From assembly GCA_002298545.1 (NCBI GenBank), contig DBKQ01000121.1:1-7760 (forward strand): a stretch of DNA of 7,760 nt. Reading direction: 5' to 3'. Shown here in pieces: positions 1 through 5,960 of this stretch; position 1 is the first letter of the stretch, and the number at the start of each line of letters is the position of its first letter. A model generated the notes under the pieces. The model ran no database searches, was not told where the DNA came from, and was given only the letters and a program-made list of their open reading frames with translations. Made by a program: the position numbers and the translations under genes. The stretch is from Prevotella sp. UBA746. GTDB taxonomy: Bacteria > Bacteroidota > Bacteroidia > Bacteroidales > Bacteroidaceae.

Positions 1-1650
1 GCATCGGCTTATGTTGGTGTGAGCAATAAAAAATTCTCCTGGAGCAACGGACTACGTTATAAAACGAACCGCTATCTCCTTGGGTCGCTTCAAACGAAGG
101 GAGAGTATAACCCAAATTTCCTTGACTATCAGACGTATCTCACGTTCCGTCCAAACAAGCGGTGGTCGATAGAACTTATGGGAGACATATCTGAGAATCA
201 TTATAATTTTACTCCGTCAGACCGTGAGACAAGCTTTGGAACGATGGAAAATGTAAAGTCGTTTAAAGTGTACTACGATGGAAAGGAGAAAGACCTATTC
301 CGCACGTATTTCGGAACCTTTACCATTACTCGTCATTTTACCGACAAAACGTCTCTTTCGCTCATCGGTTCGGCTTATAGCACTAATGAACAGGAGAAAT
401 ATGACATTCAGGGACAGTATTGGCTTACTCAGACCGAAACGAGTGAGAATCTCGGCGTCGGTACATATATGGAGCATGCACGAAATTATCTAAAGGCAAA
501 CGTGAAGAGTGTGAAGCTTGCCTTTCAGCATAAGGCGAAGCGACATGAAGTGCTGGCTGGACTTACGTATAAACTTGAGCATATCGACGAGTACAGCAAG
601 GAGTACGAAATGCGCGACTCCAGTGGATACAACATCCCGCATACAGGTGAGGATATGAAAATGATATACTCGCTAAATGCCCGAAACAAACTTAATGCCA
701 ACCGTCTTGAAGCTTATGTGCAGGATACGTACCGCTTTATGAGCAGTGGGCAGCATACATTCTTTACCCTTAACTATGGACTGCGTTTCAGCCACTGGAA
801 CTTCAATCGTGAAACGATAATAAGTCCGAGGGTTTCGCTGAGTATCGTGCCACCGTTTAACAATAACGTAACACTACGCTTTGCCACCGGACTTTACTAT
901 CAGGCACCTTTCTTCAAGGAGCTTCGTGATACGACAACCGTCGACGGAACAACATACGCCACTCTCAATCGTAAGATAAAAAGTCAGCGTTCAATACATT
1001 TCATTGCAGCCTACGACTATAAGTTCAAGATGAACGACCGTCCGTATAAATTTACTGCCGAGGCATACTATAAAGCTTTAGGCAATATAGTACCGTATAG
1101 CGTAAACAATGTGAAAATCGTATATGATGCAAGTCAGCAAGTTAGCGGACATGCCATGGGACTTGATCTGAAACTGTATGGCGAGTTTGTTCCAGGTACA
1201 GATTCGTGGGTGAGCTTCTCACTTATGGATACAAAGATAAACCTCAATGGCAGGAGTGTGCCTATGCCAACAGACCAGAGGTATGCGCTGAACCTTTATT
1301 TCACGGATTATTTCCCGGGTACAGACAAATGGCGAATGTCGCTGAAACTGGCATTTGCCGATGGACTGCCGTTTGGTCCGCCACACCGCGACCTCTCCAC
1401 AATGCAGTTCCGTGCCTCGGCATACAAGCGTGCCGATATCGGAATGAGCTACCGTCTCTTCGACAGGGAGAAGAGTGAGAAAAAGTCTATTTTCAAAAAT
1501 GTATGGCTTGGCATCGATTGTCTGAACCTCTTCGGCATAAACAACGTGAACTCGTATTATTGGATTACAGATGTTACCAATCAGCAATACGCTGTACCAA
1601 ACTACCTTACGGGTCGCCAGATAAATGCCCGCATCTCGGTTGAATTCTGA
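1..1650 (+). CDS. TonB-dependent outer-membrane receptor, C-terminal part (5' end outside window)
   Basis: The reading frame is open from the first base, so this is the last 549 residues of a longer protein. The GTG at 19 is an internal valine, not a start. The visible part is a transmembrane beta-barrel: alternating polar and aromatic strands, many Tyr/Trp/Phe, and a final Phe (ISVEF), typical of proteins inserted by the outer-membrane assembly machinery. Blocks I recognise from Bacteroidales TonB-dependent receptors are GEFVPGTDSW (visible residues 394-403), DGLPFGPPHR (454-463) and NVNSYYWITDVTNQQY (515-530). Such proteins import a ligand across the outer membrane with energy from TonB-ExbBD. 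The plug domain, and any N-terminal carboxypeptidase-regulatory-like domain, would be upstream and are not seen. No SusD-like partner follows; a terminator comes next. The substrate cannot be told from this part. The family call is firm, the ligand unknown. Confidence 0.92.
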   Translation, partial: ASAYVGVSNKKFSWSNGLRYKTNRYLLGSLQTKGEYNPNFLDYQTYLTFRPNKRWSIELMGDISENHYNFTPSDRETSFGTMENVKSFKVYYDGKEKDLFRTYFGTFTITRHFTDKTSLSLIGSAYSTNEQEKYDIQGQYWLTQTETSENLGVGTYMEHARNYLKANVKSVKLAFQHKAKRHEVLAGLTYKLEHIDEYSKEYEMRDSSGYNIPHTGEDMKMIYSLNARNKLNANRLEAYVQDTYRFMSSGQHTFFTLNYGLRFSHWNFNRETIISPRVSLSIVPPFNNNVTLRFATGLYYQAPFFKELRDTTTVDGTTYATLNRKIKSQRSIHFIAAYDYKFKMNDRPYKFTAEAYYKALGNIVPYSVNNVKIVYDASQQVSGHAMGLDLKLYGEFVPGTDSWVSFSLMDTKINLNGRSVPMPTDQRYALNLYFTDYFPGTDKWRMSLKLAFADGLPFGPPHRDLSTMQFRASAYKRADIGMSYRLFDREKSEKKSIFKNVWLGIDCLNLFGINNVNSYYWITDVTNQQYAVPNYLTGRQINARISVEF

Positions 1651-1686
1651 CAATACTTGTCTGAAGGATTTATATAATGAATAATT

Positions 1687-1713
1687 GAAGTTTCGTATAA
1701 ATCCGAAAACTTC
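1687..1713 (+). other. Small hairpin after the receptor gene
   Basis: GAAGTTTCG (1687-1695) can pair with CGAAAACTTC (1704-1713) with one unpaired A, leaving an 8-nt AT-rich loop. It lies 36 nt after the receptor stop and just before the strong terminator. No T-tract follows, so it is not itself a terminator; it may protect the 3' end of the mRNA. This role is inferred. Confidence 0.45.
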
Positions 1714-1818
1714 TGTAATGAACAGCTCCGTATCGCTAAACTTTATTTCTGCGATACGGAGCTGTTTCTTTTTTTATCCTAAGTGGGGTAGAATATTTTT
1801 TTCTGTATAAATCCGAAA
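1695..1818. repeat. Pair of 14-bp direct repeats flanking the terminator
   Basis: GTATAAATCCGAAA occurs at 1695-1708 and again at 1805-1818, 110 bp apart, on either side of the terminator hairpin. The match extends 5' through TTTC if one extra T is allowed in the second copy. The first copy forms the loop and descending arm of the 1687-1713 hairpin; the second has no inverted partner nearby. It could be a local duplication or a protein site. No function is known to me. Confidence 0.5.
1721..1776 (+). terminator. Strong intrinsic terminator of the receptor gene
   Basis: AACAGCTCCGTATCGC (1721-1736) is perfectly complementary to GCGATACGGAGCTGTT (1751-1766), a 16-bp stem with a 14-nt loop. It is followed directly by a T-rich run (TTTCTTTTTTTAT). 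It should stop transcripts from the receptor gene and insulate the leucine operon, whose promoter lies about 150 bp downstream. Confidence 0.93.
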
Positions 1819-1929
1819 GTCAAGTTGCATTTTCCCTATATAAATAATGTATATAATGAGATAATGAAAGAAATAACGTGTTAAAAATATTGATTTATAA
1901 AAATAATGATATAAAAAGTTATGAAATGC
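1819..1929. other. AT-rich spacer upstream of the leu promoter
   Basis: This stretch is strongly AT-rich, with repeated ATAATGA-like strings, and has no open frame of note. I see no clear operator dyad or second promoter in it. It is probably the upstream region of the leucine operon promoter. Together with the terminator and leader elements listed separately it accounts for the gene-free 1651-2022 interval. Confidence 0.4.
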
Positions 1930-1960
1930 TTGTTTTAAATAAGATAAAGTTATATCTTTG
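1930..1960 (+). promoter_or_regulatory. Bacteroidota-type promoter of the leu operon
   Basis: TATCTTTG at 1953-1960 matches the Bacteroidota -7 element TAnnTTTG exactly. A TTG at 1930-1932 lies 20 nt upstream, in the -33 position expected in this phylum. Transcription would begin a few bases downstream, around 1965-1970, giving a leader of about 340 nt before leuA. The placement just before a leucine leader peptide supports the call; the start site is inferred, not measured. Confidence 0.8.
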
Positions 1961-2022
1961 CATCAACAAACATAAATAACCGGCAGAAGTCGTATAGCGA
2001 CAGAAGCAGAAAACAGTAAAAT

Positions 2023-2109
2023 ATGAAAAAGACTAATGTTTTTCGCAGCCTACATCTACTACAACTACAGAATGGAGTTGAAGGTGAAAAGGCATGTGTT
2101 ATATCATAG
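2023..2109 (+). CDS. leuL: Leucine operon leader peptide (28 aa)
   Basis: A short frame from ATG 2023 to TAG 2107 encodes 28 residues beginning MKKTNVFRSLHLLQLQ. Leucines fall at residues 10, 12, 13 and 15, and all four use CTA, whereas leuA uses CTA for only 2 of about 30 leucines. A cluster of one rare codon for the operon's own end product is the hallmark of an attenuator control peptide. The peptide itself is not expected to act after synthesis; translation of the Leu codons is the sensor. The start follows an A-rich stretch without a Shine-Dalgarno sequence, as usual in this phylum, about 55 nt after the inferred transcript start. The leuL name is by analogy with enterobacterial leader peptides, not by sequence homology. 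Confidence 0.78.
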   Translation: MKKTNVFRSLHLLQLQNGVEGEKACVIS

Positions 2110-2169
2110 TGATGTGTGTTATTAAAGATGAGGCCTTTCCACTGAGAAGTGAGAAAGGCTTTATTTTAT
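2039..2169 (+). promoter_or_regulatory. Leucine transcription attenuator (alternative RNA structures)
   Basis: Four RNA segments can be traced. Segment 1, TTTTTCGC (2039-2046), pairs with GTGAAAAG in segment 2 (2084-2091) over 8 bp including two G-U pairs; a nested helix CAACT (2062-2066) with AGTTG (2076-2080) supports this fold. Segment 2, GGTGAAAAGGC (2083-2093), can instead pair with segment 3, GCCTTTCCACT (2133-2143), at 10 of 11 positions: the antiterminator. Segment 3 otherwise pairs with segment 4 (2148-2159): the terminator. The Leu codons (2050-2067) lie just after segment 1. A ribosome stalled there would cover segment 1 and leave segment 2 free to form the antiterminator, so leuA is transcribed. 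With charged tRNA-Leu abundant, the ribosome reaches the stop at 2107, masks the end of segment 2, and the terminator forms. Pairings are seen; the mechanism follows the established enteric trp/leu model. Confidence 0.82.
2131..2169 (+). terminator. Attenuator terminator hairpin (segments 3 and 4)
   Basis: GCCTTTCCACT (2133-2143) pairs with AGTG-A-GAAAGGC (2148-2159), 11 bp with a single bulged A (2152) and a GAGA loop; weaker pairs extend the base of the stem. A U-rich run (TTTATTTTAT, 2160-2169) follows. It sits between the leader peptide stop and leuA and so terminates before the structural genes. Its 5' arm is shared with the antiterminator. Confidence 0.87.
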
Positions 2170-2220
2170 CCATACAATCGTTATTGATATCTCATAAAGT
2201 AGATAATAAATTTATTTATT

Positions 2221-2254
2221 CCTCTCTATAACAATTCCCATATATAGAAAGAGG
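2221..2254 (+). other. Hairpin in the leuA 5' untranslated region
   Basis: CCTCTCTATA (2221-2230) can pair with TATAG-AA-AGAGG (2243-2254), 10 bp with two unpaired A on the 3' side. It lies between the attenuator and the leuA start, about 50 nt before the ATG. It lacks a T-tract, so it is not a terminator. It might set the stability or 5' end of the read-through mRNA. The fold is visible; the role is a guess. Confidence 0.45.
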
Positions 2255-2304
2255 CGAGTAGAGATTAGAATTAGAAACTAACGTAATAGTAAAAATAAAA
2301 TAAT

Positions 2305-3801
2305 ATGAGCGACAGACTATTTATATTCGATACCACATTGAGAGACGGCGAACAAGTGCCGGGTTGTCAGTTGAACACCGTAGAGAAAATACAGGTGGCA
2401 CGCCAACTTGAACAACTTGGAGTTGATGTCATTGAAGCAGGTTTCCCGATATCAAGTCCTGGTGATTTCAATTCGGTAATAGAAATATCAAAGGCTGTAA
2501 CATGGCCTACGATTTGTGCTCTGACAAGAGCGGTAGAAAAAGACATCGATGTAGCGGCGGAAGCTTTAAAATATGCACGTCACAAGAGAATACATACAGG
2601 AATAGGGACAAGCGATTCGCATATAAAATACAAATTCAACAGTAACCGCGAGGAGATAATAGAGAGAGCCGTAGCTGCAGTTAAATATGCCCGTCGTTAT
2701 GTTGACGACGTTGAGTTCTATGCCGAAGATGCCGGTCGCACCGACAACGAATATCTCGCCCGTGTCGTTGAGGCTGTGATAAAGGCTGGAGCCACAGTAG
2801 TTAATATTCCAGATACTACGGGATATTGCTTGCCGGAAGAGTATGGCGAGAAAATAAAATACCTGATGGAACATGTTGACAACATCGACAAGGCTATCAT
2901 CTCCACACATTGCCACAACGACCTTGGTATGGCAACGGCAAATACCTTCTGTGGAGTGCAGAATGGAGCAAGACAGGTAGAGGTTACAATAAACGGTATT
3001 GGTGAGAGAGCCGGAAACACGGCTCTTGAGGAGATTGCCATGATATTGAAGTGTCATAAAGGCCTCGGCATAGAGACAAACATAAACACTCAGAAGATAT
3101 GTGCCACAAGTCGTATGGTTAGCAGTTTGATGAATATGCCGGTGCAGCCCAACAAGGCAATAGTAGGTCGCAATGCCTTTGCACATTCCAGTGGCATTCA
3201 CCAAGACGGAGTGCTCAAAAATGTTACGACGTATGAGATTATAGACCCAAAGGATGTTGGTGTAGACGATAACTCTATTGTCCTCACGGCACGCAGCGGA
3301 AGGGCAGCTCTGAAACATCGCCTGTCTGTTCTCGGAGTTAATTATGCTGACGACGACAAACTTGACAAGATATACCAGCAGTTCCTGCGCCTTGCCGACA
3401 AAAAGAAGGAGATAAACGACGATGATGTTCTCATGCTTGCAGGAGCCGATAGGGCAGAGGCACATGCCGTGAAACTCGACTTCCTACAGGTAACAACAGG
3501 AATGGGCGTAAAGAGTGTGGCAAGTATCGGACTCGACATATCCGGACAGAAGTTCGAGGAGGCATCAACAGGCAACGGACCGGTTGATGCTGCCATAAAG
3601 GCTCTGAAAAAAATCATACAGAAGCACATGACTCTCAAGGAGTTTACAATTCAGGCTATCAGTAAGGGTAGCGATGATGTTGGAAAGGTACACATGCAGG
3701 TAGAGTATGAAGGGCACGTGTATTACGGCTTCGGAGCGAATACCGACATCGTTACAGCTTCTGTTGAGGCATATATAGATTGTATAAACAAGTTTAAATG
3801 A
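2305..3801 (+). CDS. leuA: 2-isopropylmalate synthase
   Basis: It catalyses the committed step of leucine synthesis in the cytoplasm: 2-oxoisovalerate plus acetyl-CoA gives 2-isopropylmalate. The 498-residue protein has the expected order: a TIM-barrel catalytic domain (about 5-270) with TTLRDGEQVPG at 10-20, STHCHNDLGMA at 200-210 and NGIGERAGN at 230-238. These supply the metal ligands D14, H202, H204 and N238, the same numbers as in E. coli LeuA. A linker with SGIHQDG (296-302) follows, then a C-terminal regulatory domain (about 365-498) with GNGPVDA at 423-429, the part that binds leucine for feedback inhibition. Length is close to the family norm and nothing is broken. The ATG follows an A-rich stretch without a Shine-Dalgarno site, usual here. 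It is the first structural gene behind the attenuator. Citramalate synthase is unlikely given the motifs and operon. Confidence 0.97.
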   Translation: MSDRLFIFDTTLRDGEQVPGCQLNTVEKIQVARQLEQLGVDVIEAGFPISSPGDFNSVIEISKAVTWPTICALTRAVEKDIDVAAEALKYARHKRIHTGIGTSDSHIKYKFNSNREEIIERAVAAVKYARRYVDDVEFYAEDAGRTDNEYLARVVEAVIKAGATVVNIPDTTGYCLPEEYGEKIKYLMEHVDNIDKAIISTHCHNDLGMATANTFCGVQNGARQVEVTINGIGERAGNTALEEIAMILKCHKGLGIETNINTQKICATSRMVSSLMNMPVQPNKAIVGRNAFAHSSGIHQDGVLKNVTTYEIIDPKDVGVDDNSIVLTARSGRAALKHRLSVLGVNYADDDKLDKIYQQFLRLADKKKEINDDDVLMLAGADRAEAHAVKLDFLQVTTGMGVKSVASIGLDISGQKFEEASTGNGPVDAAIKALKKIIQKHMTLKEFTIQAISKGSDDVGKVHMQVEYEGHVYYGFGANTDIVTASVEAYIDCINKFK

Positions 3802-3821
3802 TAATCTGGAGTAGATAGAAT

Positions 3822-5213
3822 ATGCGTACATTATTCGATAAAATTTGGGATAGCCACGTAGTACAGAACGTGGAAGACGGTCCTACACAGTTATATATCG
3901 ACAGACTCTTCTGTCATGAAGTTACGTCACCTCAGGCTTTCGACGGACTTCGTCGCCGTGGCATTAGATGCTTCCGTCCTCAGAATATCTATTGTATGCC
4001 AGACCACAATATTCCGACCCACGATCAGGATAAACCTATAAAGGACCCCGTTTCGCGAAAGCAGGTGGAGACACTGGAGAAGAATACAAAAGAATTTGGA
4101 TTGTCGTATTATGGAGTTATGCATCCCGACAATGGTATAATACATGTCGTTGGTCCAGAGAAAGGACTTTCATTACCGGGCATGACGATAGTATGCGGCG
4201 ACTCTCATACCAGTACGCATGGAGCAATGGGAGCCATAGCATTTGGTATCGGTACGAGCGAGGTGGAGATGGTAATGGCATCTCAGTGTGTGTTGCAGCA
4301 GAAACCCAAGACGATGCGCATTACCGTTGACGGAACTCTCGGAAAGGGAGTAACAGCAAAAGACCTTGCTCTCTATCTTATGACAAAGCTTACGACATCC
4401 GGGGCTACTGGATATTTCGTGGAGTATGCCGGCGAGGCTGTCAGAAATCTCTCGATGGAGGGAAGGCTTACTCTATGCAATCTTTCTATAGAGATGGGGG
4501 CAAGAGGAGGCATCGTTGCCCCCGATGAAGTAACGATAGAATATGTACGAGGAAAGGATTTTGCACCTAAGGGAGATGCTTGGGACAAGGCGGTTGCTTA
4601 CTGGAAAACGCTGCGTAGTGATGATGATGCCGTTTTCGACAAGGAATACCGTTTCTGTGCGGAAGATATAGAGCCACGGATTACATATGGTACTAATCCT
4701 GGAATGGGAATAGGTGTTACGGAGAGTGTGCCACTTCTTGACAGTATTGAACCTGGAGGAAGGGCTTCGTTTGAGAAAGCTCTTGCGTATATGGGCTTTA
4801 ATCCTGGCGAGAGACTTCTCGGCAAAAAAATCGATTATGTCTTCCTTGGAGCCTGTACCAATGGCAGACTTGAAGACTTCCGTGCTTTTGCCTCAATTGT
4901 TAAAGGCAGACATAAGTCTGATGATGTTATAGCCTGGCTCGTTCCCGGTTCTTGGCGGGTAATGAGGCAGATTGAAGATGAGGGAATAGACCGTATTCTT
5001 CGTGAGGCAGGTTTTGAAATCCGACAACCGGGCTGTTCGGCTTGTCTTGCCATGAACGATGACCAGATACCTGATGGCAAGTATTGTGTGTCTACAAGCA
5101 ACAGAAATTTTGAGGGTAGACAGGGTAGGGGAGCAAAAACAATCCTCGCAAGTCCGCTGACAGCTGCCGCTGCTGCCATAACAGGAAGAATCTGCGACCC
5201 AAGGGAAATTTAA
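3822..5213 (+). CDS. leuC: 3-isopropylmalate dehydratase, large subunit
   Basis: With LeuD it forms isopropylmalate isomerase, which moves the hydroxyl of 2-isopropylmalate to give 3-isopropylmalate through a dehydration and rehydration. It is an aconitase-family [4Fe-4S] protein of 463 residues, close to the usual 466. The cluster cysteines are C345 in FLGACTNGR and C405 and C408 in GCSACLAMN, placed as in E. coli LeuC (347, 407, 410). Other family blocks are MPDHN (59-63) and GDSHTSTHGA (126-135). The gene starts 20 nt after leuA and ends just before a 7-bp tandem repeat array. The solvent-exposed cluster makes it oxygen-sensitive, which fits an anaerobe. Complete, with no frameshift. Confidence 0.97.
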   Translation: MRTLFDKIWDSHVVQNVEDGPTQLYIDRLFCHEVTSPQAFDGLRRRGIRCFRPQNIYCMPDHNIPTHDQDKPIKDPVSRKQVETLEKNTKEFGLSYYGVMHPDNGIIHVVGPEKGLSLPGMTIVCGDSHTSTHGAMGAIAFGIGTSEVEMVMASQCVLQQKPKTMRITVDGTLGKGVTAKDLALYLMTKLTTSGATGYFVEYAGEAVRNLSMEGRLTLCNLSIEMGARGGIVAPDEVTIEYVRGKDFAPKGDAWDKAVAYWKTLRSDDDAVFDKEYRFCAEDIEPRITYGTNPGMGIGVTESVPLLDSIEPGGRASFEKALAYMGFNPGERLLGKKIDYVFLGACTNGRLEDFRAFASIVKGRHKSDDVIAWLVPGSWRVMRQIEDEGIDRILREAGFEIRQPGCSACLAMNDDQIPDGKYCVSTSNRNFEGRQGRGAKTILASPLTAAAAAITGRICDPREI

Positions 5214-5269
5214 ATGAAGAATGAAGAATGAAGAATGAAGAATGAAGAGTGAAGAGTGAAGAATGAAGA
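5214..5269. repeat. 7-bp tandem repeat array between leuC and leuD (8 copies)
   Basis: Eight uninterrupted heptamers follow the leuC stop codon without a gap: five ATGAAGA, two GTGAAGA and one ATGAAGA. The + strand contains no cytosine over these 56 bases. Because 7 is not a multiple of 3, and each unit joins to the next as ATGA, every frame meets a TGA within the array; the first ATG would give only MKNEE. The unit number is likely to vary by slippage between strains, changing the leuC-leuD distance but no protein sequence. No function is established. Confidence 0.9.
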
Positions 5270-5286
5270 TTACTCTATATATCATT

Positions 5287-5314
5287 AGTTCTCCCAATCA
5301 TCCCAGTTCTCCCA
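5287..5314. repeat. 10-bp direct repeat upstream of leuD
   Basis: AGTTCTCCCA occurs at 5287-5296 and 5305-5314, separated by 8 bp that contain a related ATCATCCC. It is pyrimidine-rich, in contrast to the purine-rich heptamer array just upstream. It lies 17-44 nt before the leuD start. No role is known; it may be another low-complexity remnant in this expanded spacer. Confidence 0.55.
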
Positions 5315-5330
5315 TAATAAAATAAAAAAG

Positions 5331-5933
5331 ATGAAGCAGAAATTCAATATAATAACAAGTACTTGTGTACCTTTGCCTTTAGAGAATGTCGATACCGACC
5401 AGATAGTTCCGGCTCGTTATCTAAAGACAACCTCAAGAGAAGGTTTCGGAGACTACCTCTTCCGTGACTGGCGCTATAATGAAGATGGTACGCTAAATGA
5501 AAACTTTGTACTCAACGATTCCAAATATAGTGGCGAAATTCTTGTTGCAGGCAAGAATTTCGGTTCCGGATCGAGTCGAGAGCATGCCGCATGGGCTATT
5601 GCCGATTATGGCTTTCGTGTCGTTGTAAGTAGCTTTTTTGCTGATATCCATAAAAACAACGAACTGAACAATTTTGTCCTTCCTGTAGTGGTAAGCGAGA
5701 AGTTCCTTGCCGATTTGTTCTCGAGTATAGAGAAGAATCCCGGAACGATAGTAGAAGTTAATGTTCCTGAACAAACCATAACAAACAAAATAAATGGTGA
5801 AAGTGAGCGTTTTGAAATTAACGGATATAAGAAATACTGTCTGATGAACGGGCTCGACGATATCGATTTCCTTGTGCAGAACAGGGATAAGGTCGAAAAA
5901 TACGAAAAAGAGAGGGAAAGTATAAAATCCTAA
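5331..5933 (+). CDS. leuD: 3-isopropylmalate dehydratase, small subunit
   Basis: This is the swivel-domain partner of LeuC in isopropylmalate isomerase; it completes the active site and helps define the substrate. The protein is 200 residues, as expected (E. coli 201). Diagnostic blocks are NVDTDQIVPARYL (19-31) and GKNFGSGSSREHA (74-86), the latter being the substrate-binding loop, then SSFFADIHKNNELNN and a C-terminal CLMNGLDDIDFL. The charged, lysine- and glutamate-rich tail ends the protein. The gene is separated from leuC by 117 bp, unusually wide for subunits of one enzyme, and the gap is filled by tandem and direct repeats. No terminator or clear promoter lies in that gap, so it is probably on the same transcript. 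The start is an ATG after AATAAAATAAAAAAG. Confidence 0.96.
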   Translation: MKQKFNIITSTCVPLPLENVDTDQIVPARYLKTTSREGFGDYLFRDWRYNEDGTLNENFVLNDSKYSGEILVAGKNFGSGSSREHAAWAIADYGFRVVVSSFFADIHKNNELNNFVLPVVVSEKFLADLFSSIEKNPGTIVEVNVPEQTITNKINGESERFEINGYKKYCLMNGLDDIDFLVQNRDKVEKYEKERESIKS

Positions 5934-5960
5934 GTGTATATATATATAAACTGTAATGAT

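Noticed and set aside
19..21. GTG as the start of the receptor gene
   Set aside because: The frame is open to the window edge, and the protein lacks the plug domain and signal peptide, so the gene begins upstream.
2036..2125. Overlapping 29-codon frame from ATG 2036 that reads the CTAC run as Tyr codons (MFFAAYIYYNY...)
   Set aside because: It could pass for a Tyr/Phe leader, but the gene order downstream is leucine synthesis. The frame from ATG 2023 gives four Leu codons correctly placed relative to the RNA segments. The Tyr reading follows from the same repeated bases.
2023..2304. T-box or metabolite riboswitch upstream of leuA
   Set aside because: No T-box core sequence or recognisable riboswitch core was seen, and the leader peptide with alternative hairpins explains the region.
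2566..3465. 299-codon open frame on the minus strand within leuA
   Set aside because: It lies wholly antisense to a conserved gene, its translation is Cys- and Tyr-rich with no recognisable domain, and it has no promoter; it is a shadow frame.
5214..5269. CRISPR-like or coding repeat
   Set aside because: The units are 7 bp with no spacers, and every frame meets a stop within the array, so it is neither a CRISPR array nor a repeat-encoding gene.
5368..5375. TACCTTTG matching the TAnnTTTG promoter element
   Set aside because: It lies inside the leuD coding sequence and has no TTG at the -33 position, so it is probably a chance match.
5937..5948. Run of six TA dinucleotides between leuD and leuB
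   Set aside because: It is too short and too common in an AT-rich spacer to report as a finding.
5934..5960. GTG at 5934 as the leuB start
   Set aside because: It would add an odd MYIYINCND extension in front of the conserved N-terminus. The ATG at 5961 gives the normal LeuB start, and ATG is used by the other leu genes.
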